This document shows positions 32,807-42,554 of a stretch of 64,000 bases of DNA, one piece after another. The DNA lies in assembly GCA_021399435.1 (NCBI GenBank), contig JAJTUP010000044.1, forward strand, positions 496,001 through 560,000, read 5' to 3'. The translations under genes and the position numbers were made by a program. The stretch comes from Diaporthe sp. PMI_573. Lineage: Eukaryota; Ascomycota; Sordariomycetes; Diaporthales; Diaporthaceae. The stretch's first letter is position 1, and each line of letters opens with the position of its first letter. The notes under the pieces were generated by a model that saw only the letters and a program-made list of their open reading frames with translations, searched no databases and was not told where the DNA came from.

Positions 32807-33711
32807 GATCACTCTGGTATTCTGTTACAACAGCAGTTGGGTAGGGTTGGGAGTGTCGATGGACTCTAGTGAGTGGACTCTCAGATGCTGGCTATAGTGT
32901 TGGAGGGCAACGAGGCACTAAGTTGACAAGAGTCGTCTTTACACAAAATGGGAATCCTAAGGGTGGGCAAGTGCACGCCCCTGGTATGTCTATGTTTTAA
33001 AGCCATCGATGAGATCAGAGAGACCCTGCATGAGAAAGTTGGCAGCCTTGACGCAATGGTCCTACTATCCTGAAGGAGGGCAGATGACGATTGTCCGAAA
33101 AACATGTTTTACAACGAAGGGGACCGATCACATTTCGATCATCTCACACCCTCAGCCCGCCCCAGCCTGGCCAGCTTGCGGCCGATGAACCCATGGCCTC
33201 AGTGCACTTGCGTCAGTGGGCCTGGTCTGGGTTGGGTGATACCGAAAGCTGGGATGGAACCTTGTTTTGCAAGTCAAGGGACCGCTGTGCGTGTGTCAGG
33301 TACCGACTCAGGGGGTCTGTGCAACATATGCGTATGTGGGTACATGGTGGGCCCCATCACCCAACCATACGAGCTGTGAAGTCATAGCCGGGATGGAGCT
33401 TCACGGTAGAGGGTATGGTGAGTTTCAGGTGTGTGGGGAAAGGGCCCTCTTTGATGCATAGAACCATGATGGGTGCCGAGTTGGCGACTTGCCGTCTGAC
33501 TCTCTACTCTCTGCCTTGACTCTTCGGTGGACTGAAATGCACGACTGCACCGCGAGACCCGCAAGAAACGAGCGCACCGCGACGACCCGGAGAATCTATC
33601 AAAATTCTAATTTTGTCCTCGAGTCTCCACACGGTATCGGACAACACGAGGAGATCGTCAACTATACGAAACGACAGAGAGCGTAAAGACCCAGACGATA
33701 CGACAGACGAC
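32807..33711. other. Intergenic region
   Basis: 900 bp between the divergent Gln-rich gene and the truncated hydrophobic-motif ORF; no gene or element recognised. Confidence 0.4.
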
Positions 33712-33870
33712 ATGGTGATAGGACTACTTGTCCTCGCGTCCATACCGACGGTGACGGGCGTGGCCCAGGGCATCAGCGCGAAGAAACAGAATGCAAAGCT
33801 GAAGGAGAAGATCAATTTCAACATGACGGCAACGCTGTCCGTGGAAGTCAATCTCCAACCACTTCATGGG
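33712..33870 (+). pseudogene. Truncated 5' part of a conserved fungal protein of unknown function
   Basis: From the ATG at 33712 the frame reads MVIGLLVLASIPTVTGVAQG, then ISAKKQNAKLKEKINFNMTA and TLSVEV. I recognise this N-terminus (hydrophobic VxGLLxLxxIPTVTGVxxG followed by a charged helix and FNMTATLS) as that of a longer uncharacterised family common in filamentous ascomycetes. The expected continuation is not found; the frame runs on without similarity to 34023. It is either a truncated copy or a first exon whose next exon is lost. It sits between two paralogs of the Gln-rich family. Confidence 0.5.
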
Positions 33871-34004
33871 ACTGTCGGTGCTTGCTTCATGCTCTCATCA
33901 CACCAGACACCCTTTCCCAGCCGTGCCGAGTGTTCGCGAACCAGGCAGGGTATGATGACTGACATGTCTAACAGGCAGGACAGGAAGACAGTGGCCTGGG
34001 TCGG

Positions 34005-34086
34005 CAAGCCCCTGACAAAATAGATGGCACGCTCCCCCCTCCTTTAGCCTCACCAAAAGCGTGCCAACTATTTTGTCAGGGGCTTG
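34005..34086. repeat. Near-perfect 29-bp inverted repeat (hairpin, 24-bp loop)
   Basis: Arms 34005-34033 and 34058-34086 (left arm begins CAAGCCCCTGACAAAATAG) are complementary at 28 of 29 positions. The single mismatch is at 34024 against 34067. The loop (34034-34057) is pyrimidine-rich. It starts inside the open frame of the truncated ORF and contains that frame's stop. Confidence 0.85.
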
Positions 34087-34556
34087 GTCGGCAGGGCGGG
34101 AAGGGAATGGTGATCGACGGCGCCCCCTGCTGTGATGTATCCCATGTATCCTCTGGTCCCACCGCCTGCCTGCCTCCTACGGCGGCCATGGCAAACCCCG
34201 TCTCGGTCTCCACAGGGGTTCCGCCCATGCAGTCACCAGCCAGCATCGATCCGACCAGCTGTGATTCAAGCCTGGATCACATCTGAGGGTGCAGATGATG
34301 AAACCCCGAAGGGGCTCTACGGCGGGTGAGGTATGGTCTCATTCTGGTTCGACACCTTCGCATATCGCAAAGGAAGGGGGAAATCAGGTTTTGACGGAGA
34401 CACTTGACATATCCATCCTTTTAAGACAAAAGGGAAATAATCACTTACCAGCGGCCGTTCTCCTTCTTTCTCTGCCAACATATCCAACACTAGCTTCTCC
34501 TCCACAACCAACTATACCCATACTACCTTCACCCACCAAGCCCCAGACCCGTCAAC

Positions 34557-35006
34557 ATGTCTTCCTCCCAAGAACGCCAGCCCCGCAGGCAAAAGAAGCA
34601 GCAGCAGGTGGTTGAGGAGTCCGAGTCTGACTCCGGCTCAGAGGAGCAGTATGAGCCCCCGAAGAGGTCAAACCGTCGCTCGCGCCAGCAGAACAACCAG
34701 ATGCAGCAACGGCAGCAACAAATGCCCATGCAGAACCAGATGGGCGGTGGTGTCCCCGGCACAATGGGCAACGTTGCCAACCAGGCCATGCAGCAGCAAG
34801 GCGGCGGCGGCGGCGGCAAGTCAGACACGCTGCGGTTGAGGCTGGACTTGAACCTGGATATCGAAATCACTCTCAAGGCCAAGATCCATGGTGATCTTGA
34901 GTTGGCTCTGCTGTATGTGCTCACCTTATTTATTTATTTGTTGTATCGACCCCTTGTTACTTTCTTGCCACCCAGCCCTTTAGTCCGTCTGACTTGGCCA
35001 GACTAA
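34557..35006 (+). CDS. Gln-rich protein with C-terminal alternating-strand motif, copy B
   Basis: Paralog of the gene at 31930, transcribed away from it. It begins MSSSQERQPRRQKKQQQ, has an acidic Ser/Glu patch, a Gln/Met/Asn-rich region (NQMQQRQQQMPMQNQMGGG), six Gly, and the same motif TLRLRLDLNLDIEITLKA then KIHGDLELALL. A GTATGT donor follows the first two bases of the final Leu codon (exon end 34912), exactly where copy A has GTAAGT, so both genes probably share a last intron. Unspliced, the frame runs to 35006 through a hydrophobic intron translation, which I do not believe. Shorter than copy A (about 119 aa to the donor). Intact. Confidence 0.75.
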   Translation: MSSSQERQPRRQKKQQQVVEESESDSGSEEQYEPPKRSNRRSRQQNNQMQQRQQQMPMQNQMGGGVPGTMGNVANQAMQQQGGGGGGKSDTLRLRLDLNLDIEITLKAKIHGDLELALLYVLTLFIYLLYRPLVTFLPPSPLVRLTWPD

Positions 35007-35170
35007 ACTAGCAGTCGTCCGACTTTGGTCAGACTGGACTGGCAGTCTGACTGAGATTGTGCAGACCGGACTGGCAGTCTGATTGAGACGTGCAGACTGG
35101 ACTATCGGTCCGTCCGTCACCATCAGACTAGACTACAGTGCAAACTGTGGTCTAGACTATTAGTCCAAAC
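34980..35170. repeat. Cluster of short CAGTC/AGACTGGACT-type repeats in both orientations
   Basis: At least ten copies of GTCTGA, CAGTCTG, AGACTGGACT or variants within 190 bp, including an approximately 33-bp imperfect direct repeat (TGGCAGTCTGACTGAGATTG against TGGCAGTCTGATTGAGACG). It ends near 35165 and is followed about 270 bp later by a hAT relic. Confidence 0.6.
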
Positions 35171-35424
35171 ATAACACATGACTCGTGGCCTTGCGCCGTA
35201 CCTGCCTCCAAGCTTCCCAAAGCCATCGTCGAATTGTGTTGGAAGAACTTCCCCCCCAACTTCAGGGTCAAGATCAATATTAAAGTTTCAAGTCCTAGAC
35301 GGGATCACTTAAAGATATAAAGCCCCAAAGGACCTCTCATTGCGATCATAATAACTGACCCAAAGAATAATTACAGTCAATAACAAGAACAGCCTTTTTT
35401 TATTTTTATGAAGTGCATTCAGCA

Positions 35425-35871
35425 TCCCTACACGATCCAACAACAGAATCCAACAACAAAACGTCTCCGCGGCCGCCTTATCACCCTCAGAATCCTGAGC
35501 ATCGGAGATTGTACCCGATGCTGCCGGGTCAATATAGCAACACTAGAGTCGATAATTAGACAATCGAACACCTCCCGAAGCGGAATGCTTACTTCTGACG
35601 GGACTATTAGAGCGCTCCTGTCCCAGGATCGCAGACATTCCAACAGATTCAAAGTTTCAATATTCATAGATCCTCGCTGGTCAGTTACTGTAAGTTTGGC
35701 TTTGGAGAAGAGTCGCTCTGTCTCAGTAGACATAGGCGCAATCGACAGAATCAGACTTGCAAACAAATAAATCAGATCCAAAGCAACCGCCATGTCGTTA
35801 ATCAAGAGCAGACCATTACCTTTGACGGCAGCAACTGGCAAGATTTGACTCGACTGGTGACGGCCTGCCAA
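35425..35871 (-). mobile_element. hAT transposase relic, C-terminal dimerisation region
   Basis: The minus strand reads DLIYLFASLILSIAPMSTET then ERLFSKAKLTVTDQRGSMNI and ETLNLLECLRSWDRSALI, the conserved hAT C-terminal domain (SAETERLFS and LRSWxR motifs). Open for 147 codons but without the catalytic region, and it runs into unrelated sequence to the left. A dead 3' fragment. Confidence 0.85.
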
Positions 35872-35884
35872 TTCAAGTTCCTAT

Positions 35885-36705
35885 AAGAGTCCGCCCGAGA
35901 CAAGGACATTTATGCTACCTCCGGGGGCAAATGTGCTTATCTCTCCTCCTTCTTCCGAGGCCCCGCACTTGACTGGGTGGGGACCATCTATGACGCCAAC
36001 AACGCCATCTTCAACGATTACGATGGGTTCGTGGCGGCGTGCAGAAATGCCTTTGGCATTTCAGTCGAAGGGCTCAGCGCCCAACGGCGGGGCGAACCGG
36101 CTAAAATGGCAGCCTGACCTGCCGGCCTTCTTCGTGGAGTATGACCGGCTTACCACTCTCCTGTCCCTGACAGGGGATGAGACCAAGATCGCGCTCCTCC
36201 GGAACAAGCTCCCTCAGCACGTTCAGAAACTCCTGGCTGAACAAGCCCTGAAACTTCACCTCATACGACACCATGAGGGAGCGACTCCTGACGATGTGGT
36301 CCCTCGATCCGGGTCGCTCCATCTCCCATGGCTCGCCAGACTCGCGAATGGCTTGACAAAGGAGTGGTCGAGAAGATGAGACGTGCCATTTGGACCAACA
36401 ACCCTGTCATCGTGGCGAAAGCTGACGGAGCCATTCGGACGTGCATCGACTGCCGCGCCGCCAACGCAGTAACAAAAGGATTTTGACTGGCCCTTGCCGC
36501 GCTTGCAGGACCTGCGCCATAAACTTACGCGGATGGATCCCAAGGACGCATTCTTCCACATAAGGTGCCAGCCCGCCCAATGGAGATTCCTCACCGCGTT
36601 CCGGTCCGGGGGGGGGGGATGCCTACCAATTCCGACGAATGGCTTTTGGGCTGAAGACAGCCCCTTCAACATTCCAACTGTTCATGGATCATCTCCTCGC
36701 CGCAT
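35885..36705 (+). mobile_element. Ty3/gypsy retrotransposon relic: Gag fused to the start of reverse transcriptase
   Basis: The Gag part reads FFRGPALDWVGTIYDANNAI then FNDYDGFVAACRNAFGIS and LPAFFVEYDRLTTLLSLTGD, with a frame change near 36080. The sequence then jumps to reverse transcriptase: WLDKGVVEKMRRAIWTNNPV, KADGAIRTCIDCRAANAVTK, DWPLPRLQDLRHKLTRMDPK (LTRMDPKDAFFHI is the region before the catalytic YxDD), and FRRMAFGLKTAPSTFQLFMD at about 36640-36690. Protease is missing, and the YxDD block is replaced by unrelated sequence after 36705. The relic contains a run of nine G near 36609. Confidence 0.88.
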
Positions 36706-37655
36706 TTATTTATTTTTGTTTCTGCTACAGTACACAGAATCACAGCGGCCGCTAGACAATCTTTTTTATTATGATTGTGCTCAACTTGCCTTCCAATATC
36801 CTCCGCTCGCAAGCTTTGAGGCTTATATTCTGGTCATCAGTGTCAAATAAATAGAAACGTTTCATGACGTACTCCTTAGCAACCTCATTTGCCTGTCGTC
36901 GGTCGCGCAACTTGTTAGTTACCAAAGGGTTTCATCGACGTTATAGTATCGCAAATAATTGTAGGCGCCTGTATGTTGGACTTCTGAGTGACCATCCACC
37001 GCCGTTGGGGACAAGTCGCTCACGTAGCTGAAGCTATTCAGAGAATCTAGAAAAAGTATTGTTAGCCTGTCTTTTTCTGGATAGGCCAAATGGTTACTGT
37101 ATCTGATGAACAGTGGATTTGCATACCAGTTCTGCCTGCATATCGCAAACACAAATCGTGTTAACCGTCGGCTGCCTTGGCTGGCAGTTTGAGAAGATCG
37201 TCTGCTACACGCAGGACTCGCGGCAGGACCAAGCTGCCCATGAGAGTACTGCCGAAAATCATTGTCTCTAAGATAATATGGGTGCCTTATGCATCTTTTC
37301 GAAGCACCCGTCCTGGCGTCTCGGAACAGATGAGTTCACAGTGCAAAAAGCCTGTTGCAACCTCGCAGCCTGTGCATCCAGTGAATCAGATCGGCCCACC
37401 CGCAACGTTCCATGCAATCTAAACCCCCCAACATCCACCATACATGAAGTACCTTCCCTATGTGAAGTGCCAAGACAATAGTCAATTCCGAGATGCGGGA
37501 ATCACTGGTGCCCGTTCTTCGACGACTTTGCACCAGTGCGACATTGGTAGGAGAATGAAAATATGACATCGTTGCTGCGAAAAGTTAGGCAGGGATAAGA
37601 GAAGACCAGCCGATCACGACGGTCTTGCAAGAAAAACACTTCGCACGACCCCACA
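36706..37655. other. Foreign segment between the two gypsy pieces
   Basis: About 950 bp replacing the rest of reverse transcriptase and RNase H. On the minus strand (36919-37152) a protein-like frame reads FAICRQNWYANPLFIRYSNH and FLDSLNSFSYVSDLSPTAVD, and further left a frame gives RQANEVAKEYVMKRFYLFDT. I do not recognise it. It may be an inserted host-gene fragment. Confidence 0.4.
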
Positions 37656-38150
37656 AGGTTTCAGCGGCAGGTCAGGGAACGTCCCTACTGATGACACCCG
37701 CGAGACTGAGCAGCATCTCCGCAGTGAGATGGACCAGTGCCTTCGTGGACAAGGTCAAGGAGGCCGCGGAATTAGACCCCGCCTACCTAGAAGCAAGGGC
37801 AACGGTCGACACCAAGAAGGACCTGTCCCTCGAGGACGGGCTGTTGTACCGGAAGAACCGCCTTTGGGTCCCAGAGAACCTCCGCAAGGACGTCCTGGAA
37901 TCAGAGCATGACTCAATGGTCGCTGGACACATGGGCATGGACAAGACGATGGAGCTCGTGACTCGGAACTTCTGGTGGCCCAACCTCGAACACTCAGTTA
38001 GGGAGTACGTTCGTAGCTGCCTGGAATGCCAGAGGAACAAGAATCCCCGTCACGCTCCCTTCGGACACCTTCAGCCCATGGAACTGCACTACCGACCCTG
38101 GCAATCGATCTCGATGGACTTTATCACGGACCTTCCCCTATCAGACGGGT
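37656..38150 (+). mobile_element. Ty3/gypsy integrase relic
   Basis: Reads DPAYLEARATVDTKKDLSLE, LLYRKNRLWVPENLRKDVLE, then the HHCC zinc-binding domain EHDSMVAGHMGMDKTMELVT and CLECQRNKNP, and the first strand of the catalytic core (WQSISMDFITDLPLSDGCDS, with the first catalytic Asp). It stops before the second Asp and the Glu. It is in the same orientation as the Gag/RT relic 0.95 kb upstream, so both may derive from one element. Confidence 0.88.
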
Positions 38151-40261
38151 GCGACTCCAGTCAATTCCCAGCTCTTGCATCCCACGCTATTCGTCTTCTC
38201 ATGGTCACTCGACGAGGACGTCGCCAGACGGATATAGCTGTTCTCACATTCCAACGCCAGAGCCAACCGACCCTTGGGCAGCTTCTATTCCAGTCACTGT
38301 GCCTGGACCCATTGAGGATCATGGGTATATGCCCACGAGTGTGCCGGCTGCTCTGATGGGTGGAGTTCACGTCGCTCCCACGAACACACCGTACCACAAT
38401 GATGTGGACTCCGGTAAGCCCGACCCAATCACAAAGCCCTACATTTTGCCCGCCCGCTCGGCCCACTGTCATAACGAGCTGCGGGTCCAGTACTGACACG
38501 TCATACAGATCGCGGTTTGCACAGGCCAGCTTCGAACCCCGTTTCATTGCCCCAATCTTACCTAATGCATCATCACTAATACCGGCAATGGAATAGCATA
38601 TATAGTGTTTACTACCTACAATTACCTTTAGCGTGAGGGTGTAAAGGAGCCACATGCACAAGGTCTTCCGTGATGAAGCGGAAAGGAAATTAAGTTGGCG
38701 TCATTACGGCTTTCTCTGGTGTATTTCAAATGCCAAGACTGCGGAGCATCCGCTCCAGGATCCAAGTGGACTAAGGACAGCACGGCGGGGCCAGATATCA
38801 ATTATATGAGCTTTCCATTCGTTGCGCAGGCTGAGTTGAAAAAAATATATTGATTCGGAATTGGTAAAACTAAGGGAGCCTCGAAAAATTCCAGCCTTGT
38901 AGCCAAGAATTGTATTTCGGCTCAAAGACGTCCTAAGGGTCATACGCAGCAGGCGGTTCTCACGAGAGTCTCTTACCAGGCTGAAATTGACGTTTATTGC
39001 AGCTTGTTATCAGCGTGTGAGCTCCTTGCGTATTTACTTTAGCTAAACTTCTGAGAGTTACCTAAGCCTCATGGGCTGCCTCGCAAACCATATTTGGCCG
39101 CCAGATTCCGGGATCGGCTGGCTCTTCCTTCGGCTGTGGCCCTCTTGTGCTGTTTTAGCAGAATTTGCAGTTGGCCATGCTGCCCGACAAGGCATGACTG
39201 GCCTTCCAATGAGCCAGCCAGGATAGGATATCCTCTGGCAACGGTCGTTTAACGATTCCTTCCTCCATTTCATTTTCCGTGGTGTAAGTACCATCATGGC
39301 AGTTCTTAAGCCTCTGTCTCAGGCTCTCGAAATCAGGCAACTTAGTAACACCCTTGTCAACTTTGTGATTCAGATTTCCCAACACATTCACTTCCACCAG
39401 GCAGTCTATGTCCACCATTACTGCAAGCTCATCACCACATCTCCTAACACCTATGTATCTTGTTATTGCGCATGCTGTCTTTATCCCAGCCTAACTGAGC
39501 AATGCATCATCCCTTATGGGCCCTTCAGCGAGCCCTACCCAAAACTCCATACCTACATCATTAAGATGTTTAAAGAACCGATTTTCACCAATCTCTAGCA
39601 CCGTTGACCAGGAAAGGAACGCCACTGGTAGCTGTACTAAAAATTGTAAAGGATTTTTGGTAGCAACTTTTGCCCTTATTTAACTAACGGGTTCCCACCT
39701 CATGGCAGACCCTATGGAAGAAACAGTTGATCGGATCAACGGAATCGCTCGTTGGAGCCTACAAGGTCGTTCGGGCGATCCAGTATCTTGCATGGTGGTC
39801 TAGTGCAGTATATTGGCCCTGGTTTTCATCAATACTCCTACCGTGAGCCAACGTGACCACGATCAAAGCGTTAAAGACGAGATGTTACGACGCGCAAACG
39901 AGAACCGCGGCGTCGGTGACACCCTCAAGCCACCGGGCGGCAATGACTGTCTACGATAGTGGTTTAATGTGAATCCAAAAGCAGAATTGTAATATAAAAA
40001 TAATTCAAGGGAACTCTGTGATAAACGCACTTATCAAGTGACTAGGGGGGAGGGCGGCGTTTCGTTTTCCACAGACAGTGGACTCGTGTAAATCGACGAG
40101 GATGACGAATAAGTTACCACAGTGGCGCCTCTGGCTCGCGAACTCAATATGCTTATCAAACCCGATCTCACAGTACCTGGAAACATGCTAGCTTACGAAG
40201 TTTTACCTCATACTTACTGAGTGAGTTAAGCAGACACAAAAAAATTGTGCCTTACCCAGCA
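38151..40261. other. Gene-poor stretch with unassigned protein-like fragments
   Basis: Two frames look like remnants of real proteins: about 38235-38496 (plus; PTPEPTDPWAASIPVTVPGP, APTNTPYHNDVDSGKPDPIT) and 39155-39418 (minus; LPDFESLRQRLKNCHDGTYT, RPLPEDILSWLAHWKASHAL). Neither is recognised and neither has splice sites that extend it. The rest shows nothing. Confidence 0.35.
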
Positions 40262-40640
40262 TGACTGTAAGTAAAAGCGATCGTGACTCTGATACCCCCG
40301 ATGCTGATGATGGAAGCAGCTGTACACTATCGGTGTCATTCCCCCAGACCCGCCAGTCCGGGAGAGTGCTGCAACTCTGACGCCACCCATTTGTCCGCGG
40401 TGCCACAATACCAGCAGAAGGTTCAATACCAGATCTTCAAACCGCAATGGGAACGCGGGAAGGCCCCACTACAAATGTGTTCCTTGCAACAAGTTTCTCG
40501 TTTTTTGCGGACGACAGAGGAAATGACCCTCATAACCCTCTATGCCATTGTGGCTTGCCAAGCAAGAGACATGTTGGTACGGCCCTGACGGCGTAGGTCA
40601 GGGGGTCTTTGCAAGTGCAAATAGGCGTTGGGCAAGAAAC
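40262..40640 (+). pseudogene. GRF-type zinc-ribbon domain relic
   Basis: In two frames: TPPICPRCHNTSRRFNTRSS then NRNGNAGRPHYKCVPCNKFL, and, after a frame change near 40505, ADDRGNDPHNPLCHCGLPSK and RHVGTAL. This is the pattern GRPYYKCxxCxxFxxFxDxRG ... NPxCxCGxxS of a GRF-like zinc ribbon frequent in filamentous fungi, with four Cys preserved. It is broken by the frame change and by stops. It precedes, in the same orientation, the nuclease-fold-like gene at 40628. Confidence 0.6.
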
Positions 40641-41734
40641 CGTACGTCTGGGTACGGGTCTGGTTTTCTTGCTACGGAAGGAAGAAGGGAAGCTATCGCC
40701 ATCGTGGGCGCCGAGGCGCTTGGTGTAAAATGTTTACCATCCACATGGTTACTCCTTTACATGAAACCTTCGGGTCGAACTTGAACAATGAGATCTACAC
40801 TCGTGTGAAAGGTCTTGCGCTGCAAAACAATGATCGTATTATTACGAGAATCATTGCGGGTATATATTCAGGGGGATCCCCACAATTACGTCCACGCCAT
40901 GGACAGTACGAGGGATTGCGTCCGGACGCGTCTTTCAGGTTTGCGAGGGGTGCACCCGAGCTACTCATAGAATTGGGATGGACCCAGCCAAAGGGTAATG
41001 TCGAGAACAAGGCTAAGCAATATTTTAAGGATTTCAACGATCCAGATCCGGACTGTAATCGGCATCAACCTCAATGATATGTATAAGGAGCAGGAGGTAG
41101 CACGGAAGAAGTGGCTCTACAATAAGATGAAGTACGAGAAGGGGACACTACACTCCGAACCCGAACCGCTTGAATTCCTAGTCCCAGAGGCAGCCGCCAA
41201 GAGCGCCGACTTCTCAGTGTGGCGAGCCGACAAGCGAGCAGTTAAGAATCGGGTATGTCTCCCAGCTTTCTTCCATCGTATGTACCTTATCAGGAGCGTG
41301 CTTTTCTCACAGGTCTACAATAGCTTTTCCAAACGTCTTATGGGAAGCATAAGGCAGGCGTTAAGCTCCAGCTCTACTTGAGTGACTTCATACGGCCGGC
41401 AGATATAGACAGGATCTGCGAAGAAGAGGGCAGGCGTGCGCAAGATATCAGATGGCCCAAGATCGAAATACCATCGGAAATGCTTTGTGGAATGGTCAAA
41501 ATGGCCGTTGACAGTTATCATGATACATATTTGGAGGATGCAGACCGAGCGTGGGAGAAAGAAAAGGCAAAATGGATAAAGAAGAAGGAGGCAGATGCCG
41601 AGGCTGCACGAAGGAGGCACGCGGCTGAATCAGAGGCAGCAGCGCGCAGATCCTCTGCCCCTGGAACCTTGGGCCGACTCCGGGACAGGGCGGGAATACT
41701 GAGGCCTTACTGGCTTCGATCGCCCAAGATATAG
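40628..41734 (+). pseudogene. Fungal protein resembling a restriction-endonuclease-like fold family, frameshifted
   Basis: From the ATG at 40628 or 40730 (MFTIHMVTPLHETFG) the frame gives RPDASFRFARGAPELLIELG then WTQPKGNVENKAKQYFKDFN. Near 41040 the frame shifts (two bases missing) and IRTVIGINLNDMYKEQEVAR, SADFSVWRADKRAVKNR follow. An intron (41253-41323, GTATGT...CAATAG) leads to LFQTSYGKHKAGVKLQLYLS, DFIRPADIDRICEEEGRRAQ, EMLCGMVKMAVDSYHDTYLE and an Ala/Glu coiled-coil tail. The order PDASF ... (I/V)E ... Q ... TVIGINL ... SVWR matches an abundant uncharacterised fungal family whose conserved Asp, Glu and Gln resemble a PD-(D/E)XK core. The family match is by memory and the fold is inference. 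Confidence 0.55.
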
Positions 41735-42347
41735 AGATTGGGGCTCTCGCGAAGTTGGCTCTGTCAGAGATACGGAGAGTAGTCTTGGGTCCTGTGCCTT
41801 TACTACGATGAGATGGTACAAGCTTTGTGTTCAAAATGTACGTTGCTCCTAACCTTTCATCTAGGTATTTCATCTCTATATGTATACATTTCTCCCTACC
41901 TAGGTACATGCCACAAGTTGAAGATCACCGTCATAATATGTTGCCGCTTTCAGCAAGTGTACATATGCACTGCTCTGTATTCTGGTGGATTACCCTACGC
42001 AAGACCACCTCCTGTGCACATTGTCATCTTTCTCCCATATGTTGCTTTGCCATTTTGGCGAATCCCATCCTCAGGACAGTAGATTGTTACTGATAGCTGC
42101 CGCACCTTGTGTGCCATTATTCATGGCCTATGCCCACCAGAACGGCACAAATCTCGGGTTTCTGGTGATGGGAATAGCTTCAGTGATCAATTCTGCACGC
42201 CTCAGTCTTTTCCCCAGCCCTCAGAACCTCCGTTTGCGACCCCAACGAGATCTCAGGAGATGAGGGCTCTAGTAGCCCGTTATGCTCGGCAGAAACACTT
42301 AAGCCCCACACAACTGTTCAGGAAGCTCCTTCAGTGACACATTCCTC
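41735..42347. other. Intergenic region
   Basis: About 600 bp; no gene or element recognised. Right next to it are the telomere-like repeats. Confidence 0.45.
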
Positions 42348-42393
42348 TTAACCCCACCCCTAACTTAACCCTCACCCTAACCAACCCTAACCA
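42348..42393. repeat. Degenerate telomere-like CCCTAA cluster
   Basis: Within 46 bp there are two exact CCCTAA hexamers plus variants (CCCCTAA, TTAACCCT, CACCCTAACC, CAACCCTAACC). CCCTAA is the C-strand of the common fungal telomere repeat. It is interstitial here, with genes on both sides. Confidence 0.6.
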
Positions 42394-42531
42394 TGGGGGC
42401 TTTTCCCCAACCCCACTGGGGGAGGCCCCCAGATCCCCTGACTAGAAGTCACTCTATATACCAATAAGTACCCAGAGTCTTGGCATCACTGAGGTTGCGG
42501 TTGATGTAATTGTGCCAATGTGTTCAGCCCA

Positions 42532-42537
42532 TATATA
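42532..42537 (+). promoter_or_regulatory. TATA-like element before the minisatellite
   Basis: TATATA about 300 bp before the ATG at 42835, with the 18-bp minisatellite between. If transcription starts just downstream, the repeat is in the 5' leader. Confidence 0.35.
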
Positions 42538-42554
42538 GCAAGCTGAGTCTGCAG

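Noticed and set aside
35000..35170. CRISPR-like direct repeats
   Set aside because: Units are short, irregular, in both orientations and without spacers of constant length; the genome is eukaryotic.
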